Positions 35,647 to 43,867 of a stretch of 64,000 nt of DNA are shown here, in pieces; the first letter of the stretch is position 1, and each line of letters begins with the position of its first letter. The notes beneath the pieces are model-generated. The model ran no database searches. It had not been told where the DNA came from and saw only the letters and a program-made list of their open reading frames with translations. The position numbers and the translations under genes are program-made. Source of the DNA: RPQJ01 sp963754535 (GTDB taxonomy: Bacteria; Pseudomonadota; Gammaproteobacteria; Steroidobacterales; Steroidobacteraceae); assembly GCA_963754535.1 (NCBI GenBank), contig CAVWGG010000011.1, forward strand, positions 186,001 to 250,000, written 5' to 3'.

Positions 35647-36677
35647 AGTCGGTGCGGCGCACGCTGTTCGCGCTGCTGGCGATCGCCGTGCTCGTCGTCG
35701 CTGGCGGCGCGCTGTATGTCCGGCACTGGCTGGCGCAGCCGCTCGCGATCGGACCCGAACCCGCGATCATCGAAGTCCAGCCTGGGCAATCACTTACGGC
35801 CGTGGCGCGTGGCCTCGCTGCACGGGGTTTGCTCACGCACCCGCGGCTGCTGGCGCTGTACGGCCGGGCCATCGACGCCGACTCGCAGATGCACGCAGGC
35901 GAGTTTTCGATCAAGCCGGGCACGTCACCCAAAGGCCTGCTGCAGGCCTTCGTGAGCGGGGCCGTGGTGCAGCATTCGGTCACTGTCGTCGAGGGCTGGA
36001 CGTTCCGCGAACTGCGCAAGGCGCTCGCCGCCGAGCCGACGCTCGCGCACACGACGCGTGGCATGACGGACGCTGAAGTCATGCGCGCGCTGGGAGAGGG
36101 CGGCAAGCATCCGGAAGGGCTGTTTTTTCCCGATACGTACCTGTTCGGGAAGGGCACCAGGGACAGCGACCTGTTGCGCCAGTCGCGTGATCGCATGCGC
36201 AAGGAACTGGCGGCGGCCTGGGCGACCCGGCACGAGAACCTGCCGCTCAAGGACGACTACGAGGCATTGATCCTGGCCTCGATCATCGAACGCGAAACGG
36301 GTCACCCCGACGAACGCGCGCGCATTGCCGGTGTGTTCGTCGAGCGACTGCGCCGCGGCATGCGGCTGCAGACCGACCCGACGGTCATCTACGGGCTCGG
36401 CGAAAAATTCGACGGCAACCTGCGGCGCGCTGATCTCGAGCGCGACGGGCCGTACAATACCTACACGCGGGCGGGACTGCCGCCGACGCCGATCGCGCTT
36501 CCGGGAGCCGCTTCGTTGCGGGCAGCGGTGCAACCCGACGAGCGCGGCGAGCTTTATTTTGTCGCGACGGGCGCGGGCGACGGCAGGCACGCGTTCTCGA
36601 AGACGCTGGCGGAGCACGAAGCCGCGGTGCGGCAGTACCTCGTGCGTTACCGTCAGCAGCACAGCAAGGGTCGTTGA
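35643..36677 (+). CDS. mltG: endolytic murein transglycosylase MltG
   Basis: Inner-membrane YceG-family enzyme that cleaves nascent glycan strands. The 344-residue protein has one N-terminal membrane helix (LFALLAIAVLVVAGGALYV), a LysM-like subdomain (IEVQPGQSLTAVARGLAARG) and the catalytic region LASIIERETGHPDERARIAG with Glu216 at the expected position, followed by LQTDPTVIYGLG and the family ending pattern PPTPIALPGAASL. It overlaps pabC and tmk by four and four bases. Confidence 0.94.
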   Translation: MKSVRRTLFALLAIAVLVVAGGALYVRHWLAQPLAIGPEPAIIEVQPGQSLTAVARGLAARGLLTHPRLLALYGRAIDADSQMHAGEFSIKPGTSPKGLLQAFVSGAVVQHSVTVVEGWTFRELRKALAAEPTLAHTTRGMTDAEVMRALGEGGKHPEGLFFPDTYLFGKGTRDSDLLRQSRDRMRKELAAAWATRHENLPLKDDYEALILASIIERETGHPDERARIAGVFVERLRRGMRLQTDPTVIYGLGEKFDGNLRRADLERDGPYNTYTRAGLPPTPIALPGAASLRAAVQPDERGELYFVATGAGDGRHAFSKTLAEHEAAVRQYLVRYRQQHSKGR

Positions 36678-37330
36678 ACACAGTGCAGGGCAGGTTCATC
36701 ACGTTCGAAGGCGGCGAGGGCGTCGGCAAGTCGACGCAGATCAAGCGCGCGGCCGCCTGGCTGGAGGCAGCCGGCCTCGAAGTCGTGCTGACGCGTGAGC
36801 CCGGCGGCACACCGAGGGCCGAGCAGCTGCGCCGCATCCTGCTGGAACCCACCGACGAGCCCATGCCGCAATCGTGCGAACTGCTGCTGATGTTTGCGGC
36901 ACGCGCGAGCCACCTGGCCAACCTGGTCGAGCCGGCCATTGCGCGTGGTGCATGGGTCCTGTGCGACCGGTTCACCGACGCCACCTACGCCTACCAGGGG
37001 GGTGGCCGCGGCTTGCCTGTGGCCGACATCGATGCGCTCGTGCGCATCGTGCATCCGCAGCGCCAACCCGATCTGACGGTGTTGCTCGACGCACCCATCG
37101 CCGTCGGCATGGCGCGCGCCCGGGTGCGCAACGGCAACGACGGTCCCGACCGGTTTGAAGCGGAACGCGGCGAATTCTTCGAGCGCGTCCGGCAGTGTTA
37201 TCTGCAGCGTGCCGCGCAGGAACCGGCGAGGTTCCGCGTCGTCGACGCGAGCGGCGAACTCGTGCACGTTGAATTGGCTGTTCGGGCGGCGCTGCAGCCG
37301 CTGCTGACGACGCAGGCGCCGTCGCGATGA
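36674..37330 (+). CDS. tmk: thymidylate kinase
   Basis: Phosphorylates dTMP to dTDP. The 218-residue protein has the P-loop FEGGEGVGKST (11-21), the DR(Y/F) motif CDRFTDATYAYQGGGRG and the lid region with RVRNGNDGPDRFEAE. The frame opens with TTG at 36674, overlapping the mltG stop; a GTG at 36683 giving MQGRFITFEGG is an equally plausible start. It overlaps holB by four bases. Confidence 0.95.
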   Translation: MNTVQGRFITFEGGEGVGKSTQIKRAAAWLEAAGLEVVLTREPGGTPRAEQLRRILLEPTDEPMPQSCELLLMFAARASHLANLVEPAIARGAWVLCDRFTDATYAYQGGGRGLPVADIDALVRIVHPQRQPDLTVLLDAPIAVGMARARVRNGNDGPDRFEAERGEFFERVRQCYLQRAAQEPARFRVVDASGELVHVELAVRAALQPLLTTQAPSR

Positions 37331-38373
37331 GCCAGGATGCGGACGACGACGAGACCAGCGGCAGTGCCGGCGCCGACGAATTCGCACCGCTGCCGATCGA
37401 CCTGCTGCCGTGGCACGAATCTGCCTGCGACAAGCTGACCGCGGCGGTTGCTTCCCAGCGGCTGTCGCACGGATTGCTGCTGCAAGGGCCGGCGGGCGTC
37501 GGCAAGGAGCGTTTCGCCTCCGCGCTGGCAGCGGCGTTGTTCTGCACGGGTCGCGGCGCGCGCCTCGAGGCCTGCGGCGGATGCGCCGAGTGCCAGCTAA
37601 GCAGGGCCGGGACGCACCCTGACATTCACTGGCTGCGGATCCCGGAAGACAAGAAGTCGATCGGCGTCGACCAGGTGCGTGAGGTATGCGAGCAACTCTC
37701 GATGACGAGCATGCGGCGCGGCTACCGCGTGGCGGTGATTGCACCGGCCGAAAAGATGACGACGTCGGCGCAGAACGCACTGCTCAAGACGCTCGAGGAA
37801 CCGTCGCCGCGCACCGTGCTGGTGCTGGTCACCGCGCGGCCGTCTGCGTTGTTGGCCACGTTGCGCAGTCGTTGCCAGCGCATTGAAGTAGCACGTCCCG
37901 AAAACGCACTGGCACTGCGCTGGCTCACCGAGTCGCTCGGCAGCGCGCCGCCACCGCGGTTGCTGGCCGTGGCGGGCGGCTCGCCGCTCAAGGCGCTTGC
38001 GCTCGCGCCGCATTTCGCGGGACTCGAAGAGCAGATGGCGGGGCTGCTGGAAGCGTTCCTCGATCGCCGGATCGAGGTCACGCGCGCTGCTGCCGACATG
38101 CAGGGCGCAGGGCTGCCGACGCGGCTCGACTGGCTCGAAGCGTGGCTCGTGGCCGCCGTCCAGGCCGCCACGGGCGTGGCCAATGAGAATCCCCTCACGT
38201 TTCGGACCGGTTCGCTATTGCAAAGGGCAGCGGCCGAGTTGAACATAACCGCGGCGTTCCAGGTATTGGACCGCTTGCGCGAGGCCCGCCGCCTGCTGGA
38301 AGGCTCGGCGTCCGCGCCCCTCGTGGTCGAAACCTTGCTGCTCGAATTGCGAGCCGCGGCGTCGACCCGCTGA
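37327..38373 (+). CDS. holB: DNA polymerase III subunit delta'
   Basis: Clamp-loader subunit, 348 residues. The AAA+ region includes GPAGVGKERFASAL, where the P-loop Ser/Thr is replaced by Glu, as expected for a delta' that does not hydrolyse ATP. A four-cysteine zinc module follows (CTGRGARLEACGGCAECQ), then IGVDQVREVCEQLS, the sensor region TTSAQNALLKTLEEPSPRTV and the SRC motif LRSRCQRIEV. Position after tmk and before pilZ is the classic arrangement. Confidence 0.94.
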   Translation: MSQDADDDETSGSAGADEFAPLPIDLLPWHESACDKLTAAVASQRLSHGLLLQGPAGVGKERFASALAAALFCTGRGARLEACGGCAECQLSRAGTHPDIHWLRIPEDKKSIGVDQVREVCEQLSMTSMRRGYRVAVIAPAEKMTTSAQNALLKTLEEPSPRTVLVLVTARPSALLATLRSRCQRIEVARPENALALRWLTESLGSAPPPRLLAVAGGSPLKALALAPHFAGLEEQMAGLLEAFLDRRIEVTRAAADMQGAGLPTRLDWLEAWLVAAVQAATGVANENPLTFRTGSLLQRAAAELNITAAFQVLDRLREARRLLEGSASAPLVVETLLLELRAAASTR

Positions 38374-38394
38374 TGGAGCACTGAGAACGTCCTG

Positions 38395-38757
38395 ATGAGC
38401 CCTGCACCCGCGCGACAACCGAACAAGCCTGGCCTGCTGACGCTGACCATCAAGGACAAGAGCGCGCTGTATCTCGCTTACATGCCGTTCGTGAAGAACG
38501 GCGGGCTCTTCATTCCCACGAGCAGCAACTACCGCCTCGGTGACGAGGTGTTCATGCTGCTCAACCTGATGGGCGAGGACGAGAAGTTGCCGGTGGCCGG
38601 GCGGGTCATCTGGATGACGCCCAAGGGCGCGCAGGGCAAGCGCACGGCCGGCATCGGCGTGCAGTTCAGCGAACAGGACCGCGGCAATACCCAGCGCAAG
38701 ATCGAGGCCTACCTCGCCGGCGCGCTGGGCGGCGACAAGCCCACCCACACGATGTAG
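38395..38757 (+). CDS. pilZ: PilZ domain protein (type IV pilus assembly PilZ)
   Basis: Cytoplasmic 120-residue protein needed for type IV pilus biogenesis in related bacteria. The sequence KSALYLAYMPFVKNGGLFIP and VAGRVIWMTPKGAQGKRTAG match the PilZ orthologue that follows holB in Pseudomonas and Xanthomonas. It lacks the N-terminal RxxxR motif needed to bind c-di-GMP, as that orthologue does. It follows holB by 21 bases and is the last gene of the run. Confidence 0.9.
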   Translation: MSPAPARQPNKPGLLTLTIKDKSALYLAYMPFVKNGGLFIPTSSNYRLGDEVFMLLNLMGEDEKLPVAGRVIWMTPKGAQGKRTAGIGVQFSEQDRGNTQRKIEAYLAGALGGDKPTHTM

Positions 38758-38804
38758 TGATTAGTGAATAGTGACTAGTGAACAGCCACTATTCACGATT
38801 CACT
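38756..38804. terminator. TTAG/AGTGA-type inverted repeat, probable bidirectional terminator
   Basis: An 18-base arm (38756-38773) pairs with 38787-38804 with two mismatches; the inner ten bases GTGAATAGTG/CACTATTCAC are perfect, and the loop is 13 bases. It covers the pilZ stop and the end of the convergent cNMP/rhodanese gene, so it can end transcripts from both sides. Its unit resembles the larger repeat at 2176-2275. Confidence 0.65.
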
Positions 38805-39875
38805 CGTCCTGATCAGCGTATCGGCGAGAGCGGTGGCGGCAATGCCGCCGCGCAACACGTGCGCTTCGAAACCCCGTTCACTCAGGATGTAGGCCGCCGC
38901 GGAACTGCGACGGCCGTTGTCGCAGACCACGACGTACCGGACCGTCGGGTCGAGCGTCTTGATCTTCAGGCGGATGAAGTAGAGCGGCACGTTCAGCGAA
39001 GGCTCGAGGTGCCAGTGTTCGTATTCGCTCGGCAGGCGCACGTCGAGCCACATGCCGCCCTTGGCGACGATCTGCAGGCCCTGCTCGTGGTCCACCCACT
39101 GCAGCATCGGCTCGTTCAGCAACGTGTTGAAGTCGTCCTTCGCGAGGCGCATCAGCACGCCGTCGGTCAGCATGGTGATGGTGGCGTTGCGTGTGGCGCC
39201 GGAAATCAGCGCTTCCTCGCCGAAGGTCTCGCCCATGCCGAGTTCCGCGAGCCGGATGCCTTCGCGGTTCAGCGGCGTTTCGCGACTGACCGAGCAGCGG
39301 CCCTCGACGATCACGTAAAAGAAGTCGCCTTCCTCGCCCTGGCGGATCACGACGTCGCCGGCTGAGTAACTCATCCGCTGCAGGCGCATGAACACGGCTT
39401 GCAGGTTGGCCGGAGGGATGCGGTGGAAGGCCCGGCTCTGCAGGAGCATGGTCATCCAGTCGCCGGCCGATTCGCTGCCGGCGCGCAGTTCGCCGACTTC
39501 GTAGGTGCCCGTCTGGTCCCAGGTGATCAGGACGTCGAGCAGGTCGCTGTCGATCGAGAGGTATTCGATCTTCTCGGACGCCACCCGGGCCGTGCAGCGG
39601 CGGGGCAGGATCGGCGCCAGCGGATGGCGTGCGTCGGGGGTGCCACCGCGGATCGTGCCGACGATGCGACCGTTCGACAGCAGCTCGATGACCCCGCTCG
39701 CGAGGTAGTAGGTGCGCTTGTCGGTGTCGCCTTCCTTGAACAGGAGGCGGCCCTGCGGCAACTCGCGAATGACGGTCTTGCGCGCGAGTGCACGGAGGTT
39801 TTCATTCTTGAGTCCATCGAGCGGCGAAAACGCGCGCAGGACGGCCAGTTCGACGGTGCTCGGATCGCTGCTCAT
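38793..39875 (-). CDS. double cyclic nucleotide-binding domain protein with C-terminal rhodanese domain
   Basis: Cytoplasmic 360-residue fusion. Residues about 10-120 form a degenerate cNMP-binding fold (LPQGRLLFKEGDTDKRTYYL), residues about 135-250 a second, better conserved one (SAGDVVIRQGEEGDFFYVI and phosphate-cassette-like GETFGEEALISGATRNAT), and residues about 255-355 a rhodanese domain with active-site Cys in VVCDNGRRSSAAAY. The start ATG at 39875 was preferred to an upstream start at 39926. The combination suggests a ligand-gated sulfurtransferase or persulfide sensor; that role is inference. No DNA-binding domain is present. Confidence 0.82.
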   Translation of the reverse strand: MSSDPSTVELAVLRAFSPLDGLKNENLRALARKTVIRELPQGRLLFKEGDTDKRTYYLASGVIELLSNGRIVGTIRGGTPDARHPLAPILPRRCTARVASEKIEYLSIDSDLLDVLITWDQTGTYEVGELRAGSESAGDWMTMLLQSRAFHRIPPANLQAVFMRLQRMSYSAGDVVIRQGEEGDFFYVIVEGRCSVSRETPLNREGIRLAELGMGETFGEEALISGATRNATITMLTDGVLMRLAKDDFNTLLNEPMLQWVDHEQGLQIVAKGGMWLDVRLPSEYEHWHLEPSLNVPLYFIRLKIKTLDPTVRYVVVCDNGRRSSAAAYILSERGFEAHVLRGGIAATALADTLIRTSES

Positions 39876-39906
39876 GAAGGACGGCCGCAAAAGGTGCCGG
39901 ATGGTA

Positions 39907-41964
39907 TCACGGCGCGCCGGGACCACCGAAGCTCGACCAGCCCCGGTCGGGCCGGAACCGCTCGCCGTGCCTGGCAGCCAGCGCTTCGAGTCGAGCGACT
40001 ACGTCCTGCAGGCCGCGTTCCCGGGCGTACCGCAGCGGGCCGCCGCGGAAGGGCGCAAAGCCCGAACCGAAAATCACGCCGGCGTCGATGAGGTCTGCGT
40101 CCGCCACCACGCCTTCCCGCAGCACGGCCATGGCTTCATTGACCATCGCCAGCATGAGGCGATCTTCGAGGTCGTCGGGTGCGCGCGTGGCGGGGTCGAC
40201 GGCGGGCTTCACCGCCTTGCCGTCGCGCCATTCGTAGAGGCCCTGGCCCGACTTCTTGCCGAGCTTGCCGGCGTCCACCAGCGGGGCGACGGCGTCAGGC
40301 GCGGGTCCACCGAAGGCGGACGACAGGATCCGGCCCACGTGCAGGCAGACGTCCAGGCCGACGATGTCCGCAAGTTCGATCGGTCCCATTGGCATGCCGA
40401 ATTTCACGGCCACCGCGTCGATCGTCGCGAGTGGCACGCCTTCGCCAGCGGCTAGCATTGCCTCGGTCATGTACGGCATGAGCACCCGGTTCACCAGGAA
40501 ACCCGGTGCGCTGCGACAGGGCAGTGGCAGCTTGTCGATGGCTCGCGTGAAGGCGAGTGCGACGGCGCGCGCCTGCGGCTCGGTGACAGCCGACTCGATG
40601 ACTTCGACCAGCGGCATCTGCGCGACCGGGTTGAAAAAGTGCAGGCCGACCAGCCGGCCGGGCGCTGCGAGTCGTTCCGCGAGCGGCTCGAGCATGAGGC
40701 TCGAGGTATTGGTGGCGAGGATGGCGCCGGCTTTCAGCCTGGGCTCGATGCGCGCATACAACTCGCGCTTCGCCGCGGCGTTCTCGTAGATGGCTTCGAT
40801 CACGACATCGGCACGATCGACCCCGCGGCCCTCGACGTCCGCCTGCAGCCGGGCCAGCTGCTCAGCCGCCTTGCCAGGAACGCGGCCGCGCTTCTCGAAG
40901 AAGGCCCTGGCGCGATCGAGTGCTGGCTGCACTAACTCCGCGCCGCGGTCCTGCAGTGTCACGGTGAAGCCGCGCAGCGCACACCACGCCGCGATGTCGC
41001 CGCCCATTACGCCCGCGCCGACGACGTGCACGTGGCCGCCCGTCGGCAGGTCCTTGCCCCCCAATGCCTTCAGTCTTTCCTGCAGGAAGAACACGCGCAC
41101 GAGGTTGCGTGACGCGGAGGTGCAGACGAGGCGCGCGACCGACTGGGCCTCGGCTTCGTAACCCGTGCGGCGACTCGCACCATGGCGACGCCAGAGGTCC
41201 ACGATCGCATACGGCGCCGGGTAGTGCTCCTTGCGCGCCCGACGGCGCACCTGGCTCTCGATCTTGCCGGCCACGAGCCCGCGCACGACGGGCAGGTTCA
41301 GCAGGCGTTGGCTCAATGACGCCTTGTGGTGCCTGCGCGGGCGCAGGACCAATGATTTCGCGGCGTCACGCAAGCGGCTGGCTGGGACGACCTCGTCCAC
41401 GAGGCCGGCCTGCAGCGCCTTGTCGGGCCGCAGGTTCTTGCCGGTCAGCATGAGGTCCATTGCGGTCGCCACGCCCACGAGTTGCACCGCACGCACGGTG
41501 CCGCCGAAGCCCGGGTGGATGCCGAGCATCACCTCCGGCAGGCCCAGCGTGACTTTCGGATCGTCCGCGCAAACGCGGTGACGGCACGCCATGGCGAGTT
41601 CGAGCCCTCCGCCGAGGCAGTAGCCGTTGATGGCGGCGACGGTGGGGAAGGGCAGGTCCTCGAGCCGTTGCAGCACGGCGTGTGCCGCACGTATCGATGG
41701 CACCGCTTCATCCGGCGCGCGGACCTGGCCGAACTCGGAGACGTCGGCACCCGCGATGAAGCCGCTCTTGCCGGAACGGATCACCAGGCCCGCCGGTCTC
41801 CGCTGCTCGATTTCGCGCAGGCGCTCGTCGAGTTCTTCCATCGCGGCACGCGAGAGCGAGTTGGCGCTGGCGCCGGGTTTGTCGAAGGTGAGCCAGGCGA
41901 CGCGATCCGCATCGATCTCGAGCGTCCACTGGTGCGGCGACACGGCAGGCGCGGAAGTGTTCAT
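39907..41964 (-). CDS. FadJ/FadB-like enoyl-CoA hydratase / 3-hydroxyacyl-CoA dehydrogenase
   Basis: Bifunctional fatty acid beta-oxidation enzyme, 685 residues from ATG 41964, which has a GGAGGA ribosome site. The N-terminal crotonase half has the oxyanion and catalytic segments SGFIAGADVSEFG, GYCLGGGLELAMACRHRV and LPEVMLGIHPGFGGT. The dehydrogenase half starts near residue 305 with the NAD fold HVVGAGVMGGDIAAWCA, catalytic His in GLHFFNPVAQMPLVEV, and APGFLVNRVLMPYMTEA. No thiolase (fadA) gene is adjacent, which is more like fadJ arrangements or a stand-alone paralogue. About 30 bases separate it from the cNMP/rhodanese gene. Confidence 0.9.
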   Translation of the reverse strand: MNTSAPAVSPHQWTLEIDADRVAWLTFDKPGASANSLSRAAMEELDERLREIEQRRPAGLVIRSGKSGFIAGADVSEFGQVRAPDEAVPSIRAAHAVLQRLEDLPFPTVAAINGYCLGGGLELAMACRHRVCADDPKVTLGLPEVMLGIHPGFGGTVRAVQLVGVATAMDLMLTGKNLRPDKALQAGLVDEVVPASRLRDAAKSLVLRPRRHHKASLSQRLLNLPVVRGLVAGKIESQVRRRARKEHYPAPYAIVDLWRRHGASRRTGYEAEAQSVARLVCTSASRNLVRVFFLQERLKALGGKDLPTGGHVHVVGAGVMGGDIAAWCALRGFTVTLQDRGAELVQPALDRARAFFEKRGRVPGKAAEQLARLQADVEGRGVDRADVVIEAIYENAAAKRELYARIEPRLKAGAILATNTSSLMLEPLAERLAAPGRLVGLHFFNPVAQMPLVEVIESAVTEPQARAVALAFTRAIDKLPLPCRSAPGFLVNRVLMPYMTEAMLAAGEGVPLATIDAVAVKFGMPMGPIELADIVGLDVCLHVGRILSSAFGGPAPDAVAPLVDAGKLGKKSGQGLYEWRDGKAVKPAVDPATRAPDDLEDRLMLAMVNEAMAVLREGVVADADLIDAGVIFGSGFAPFRGGPLRYARERGLQDVVARLEALAARHGERFRPDRGWSSFGGPGAP

Positions 41965-41993
41965 CGGTCCTCCATGAACCACGCGGGCCGGCG

Positions 41994-42731
41994 TCAGCCC
42001 GTGACGTGGAAATCGCAGACCAGCGGCCGGTGGTCCGAAAACGTGACTTCCGGGATCGAGAACGAGTCGATCTCGATGCCCTTCGAATACAGGATGAAGT
42101 CGAGCTCCATGCGCGGTTTGTGCGCTGGATACGAAGGCAGGCCCTCGACGTTGGCGCTGCGCAGTCCGCTCGCTTCCATGAACAGCGACATCTCGTGTTC
42201 GCCCCAGAACGTGTTGAAGTCGCCCGCGACGATCACCGGCTTGGCCGAGCGCTTCACGAGTTCGAACACCTGGCGCAGCTGCGCGTGGCGGTGCCGGAAC
42301 TTGAGCGAGAGGTGGACCAGGAAGACGCAGACATCGTCGAGTTCGAGTTCGATGATCAGCCGCTTGATGCCGGTGTCGAAGTAGTGGAAACGCTCACCCT
42401 CGACGCGCGGCGCCGCCAGGAAGGCATTGGACTGCTTGTTCAGGATCGGCACGAACGTATTGAACGAGTTCGCGCCGTACTTGCACTGGTAGATCGAGTA
42501 GTGCCCGAGCGAGTCGGCGATGACTTCGGCCTGGTTGACCTTGCCGGTGCGGATCGAGCCGGTGTCGACCTCGATCAGCCCGACGATGTCCGGGTCCTGG
42601 CCCTTGATGAAGCGGGTGATGCCTGCCAGCACGCGCTTGTCGCTGCGGAGGTAGCCCGCGCCCGGGATCGGGAGGTGGAAAGCGGCGCCGGTGCCCGTGG
42701 CGTAACGGATGTTATAAAGCAGGAAGCGCAT
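41994..42731 (-). CDS. endonuclease/exonuclease/phosphatase family protein
   Basis: Metal-dependent phosphohydrolase of the DNase I/exonuclease III fold, 245 residues, no signal peptide. The fold's landmarks are all visible: Asn in RFLLYNIRYATG, Glu in IVGLIEVDTGS, the DxN pair in VIVAGDFNTFWGEHE, and the final DH in VTFSDHRPLVCDFHV. The substrate (DNA, phosphoinositide or other phosphodiester) cannot be told from this. It precedes the FadJ-like gene on the same strand by 29 bases. Confidence 0.85.
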   Translation of the reverse strand: MRFLLYNIRYATGTGAAFHLPIPGAGYLRSDKRVLAGITRFIKGQDPDIVGLIEVDTGSIRTGKVNQAEVIADSLGHYSIYQCKYGANSFNTFVPILNKQSNAFLAAPRVEGERFHYFDTGIKRLIIELELDDVCVFLVHLSLKFRHRHAQLRQVFELVKRSAKPVIVAGDFNTFWGEHEMSLFMEASGLRSANVEGLPSYPAHKPRMELDFILYSKGIEIDSFSIPEVTFSDHRPLVCDFHVTG

Positions 42732-42831
42732 CAGACCTCAATTCTACGGGTCTGGACGGTGATCCGGAACGGAATGCGCTAGGCTAGACTATTGCCGCAA
42801 GTCCGGTAGCAAGGATGTCGACGGAGGCTCC

Positions 42832-43293
42832 GTGAGCAGCGTCACCCAGAAGAACCCGATCCGGCTGTTCGTCTGCCATGTATGGGCGGCGGACGAGGAT
42901 TACCACCGTATTTTCGAATACGTCGAAAGCAGCCCCAATTTCTTTTATCGCAACACCAGCACGCCCGATGCACGCCCGTCGGGCGACAAGGAGGCGTTGC
43001 GCGAGTCGCTGCGGAGCCAGATCGGCGAATCCGAGGTGGTGATCGTGCCGGCTGCGCTGTATCGCCGGAACGTAGACTGGGTCGAATTCCAGATGCACTG
43101 TGCCAAGGCGTACGACAAGCCGATCATCGTGCTGGAGCCGTTCGGCGGCACGGACACGATTGCCCCGGCGGTACAGGAGCTCGCGGACGACGTGGTGCCC
43201 TGGGATCAGCGGCAGCTGATCGACGCGATCAAGCGCCAGGCGCGCCACGAAGAAACGACGCGCTTCGACGTGATCGAGTTCAAGCTCGACTGA
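42832..43293 (+). CDS. ThsB-like TIR domain protein (MTH538 family)
   Basis: Single-domain 153-residue protein from a GTG start with a GGAGG ribosome site. The sequence fits the MTH538/ThsB TIR-like family: strand and loop IRLFVCHVWAADEDYHRIFEY, central LRSQIGESEVVIVPA, and the W/E helix DWVEFQMHCAKAYDKPIIVL, where Glu85 is a candidate catalytic or structural residue. ThsB proteins of Thoeris defence make a cyclic ADP-ribose signal for an NADase partner (ThsA). No ThsA or SIR2 gene lies nearby, so a defence role is only a hypothesis. Its 3' end overlaps the convergent hypothetical gene by 14 bases. Confidence 0.75.
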   Translation: MSSVTQKNPIRLFVCHVWAADEDYHRIFEYVESSPNFFYRNTSTPDARPSGDKEALRESLRSQIGESEVVIVPAALYRRNVDWVEFQMHCAKAYDKPIIVLEPFGGTDTIAPAVQELADDVVPWDQRQLIDAIKRQARHEETTRFDVIEFKLD

Positions 43294-43675
43294 GGAAGGC
43301 CGGGACTTCGAACAGGTCGTCGGTGAGTGCGTCGTCGCCGCCGCTGGCGACGATGCGCAGGCGAGGCACGCCTTCGCTCTCATTCAGAGCCGACAGTACC
43401 GTGAACATTTCCAGGATCGCAGAGGCGTGTGCGGCCGCGTCCTTGTCGGACATCTTGCGGACCGAGGCTTCGGGAGCAGTCATGCCACCGGTCGCAGGCG
43501 CTTCGTGCATGGCTGCCCGCAGCGAAACGAACCGGTCACGGACCGCATCCGGCAGGTCGTGCTCTCGCAGTGCGGCGAGGTGGTGCCGGTAAGCATCCAC
43601 CAGGCGCTGCTTTACCGGGCCCGTACCCACGAGCACCTGCATCGCTGCGTGATAATCGTCCCAATGTGCCGCCAT
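43280..43675 (-). CDS. hypothetical protein
   Basis: A 131-residue soluble protein I do not recognise. It is mostly helical (QRLVDAYRHHLAALREHDLP, then AAAHASAILEMFTVLSAL), has no signal peptide or membrane segment and no obvious catalytic motif. The start is ATG 43675. Its 3' end overlaps the 3' end of the convergent TIR gene by 14 bases. Upstream lies an AT-richer stretch with small repeats (43676-43867). Confidence 0.6.
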   Translation of the reverse strand: MAAHWDDYHAAMQVLVGTGPVKQRLVDAYRHHLAALREHDLPDAVRDRFVSLRAAMHEAPATGGMTAPEASVRKMSDKDAAAHASAILEMFTVLSALNESEGVPRLRIVASGGDDALTDDLFEVPAFLSRA

Positions 43676-43867
43676 CGCACGCCTCTGAGCTGTAAAAACC
43701 TTTTACTTTCAAACCCTTGGGCGAGGATCTTAATCCTCGACTTACGCGCCGGGCTGGTAAGTAAAAACCGTTGAGAATCAGCCGACTACGGCTTGAATAT
43801 ACGCCAATGTATTAGACGCGCAACAGGAAAAAGTTGCCAGCTCGAATGCATCAGATTGCTTCATGGT
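43676..43867. other. AT-rich intergenic stretch with small repeats
   Basis: This 192-base gap is clearly richer in A and T than its surroundings. It contains a direct repeat GTAAAAACC (43692-43700 and 43761-43769), an inverted pair TTTTACTT/AAGTAAAA (43701-43708 and 43759-43766) and a perfect 7-bp hairpin CGAGGAT-CTTA-ATCCTCG (43722-43739) between them. It is the likely promoter region of the hypothetical gene at 43280 and the leader end of the ggt transcript. No reading frame was seen. Confidence 0.6.

Noticed and set aside
43676..43867. Attachment site of an integrated element
   Set aside because: Short direct repeats are present, but no integrase, recombinase or tRNA gene is near, and the flanking genes are not a cargo block.
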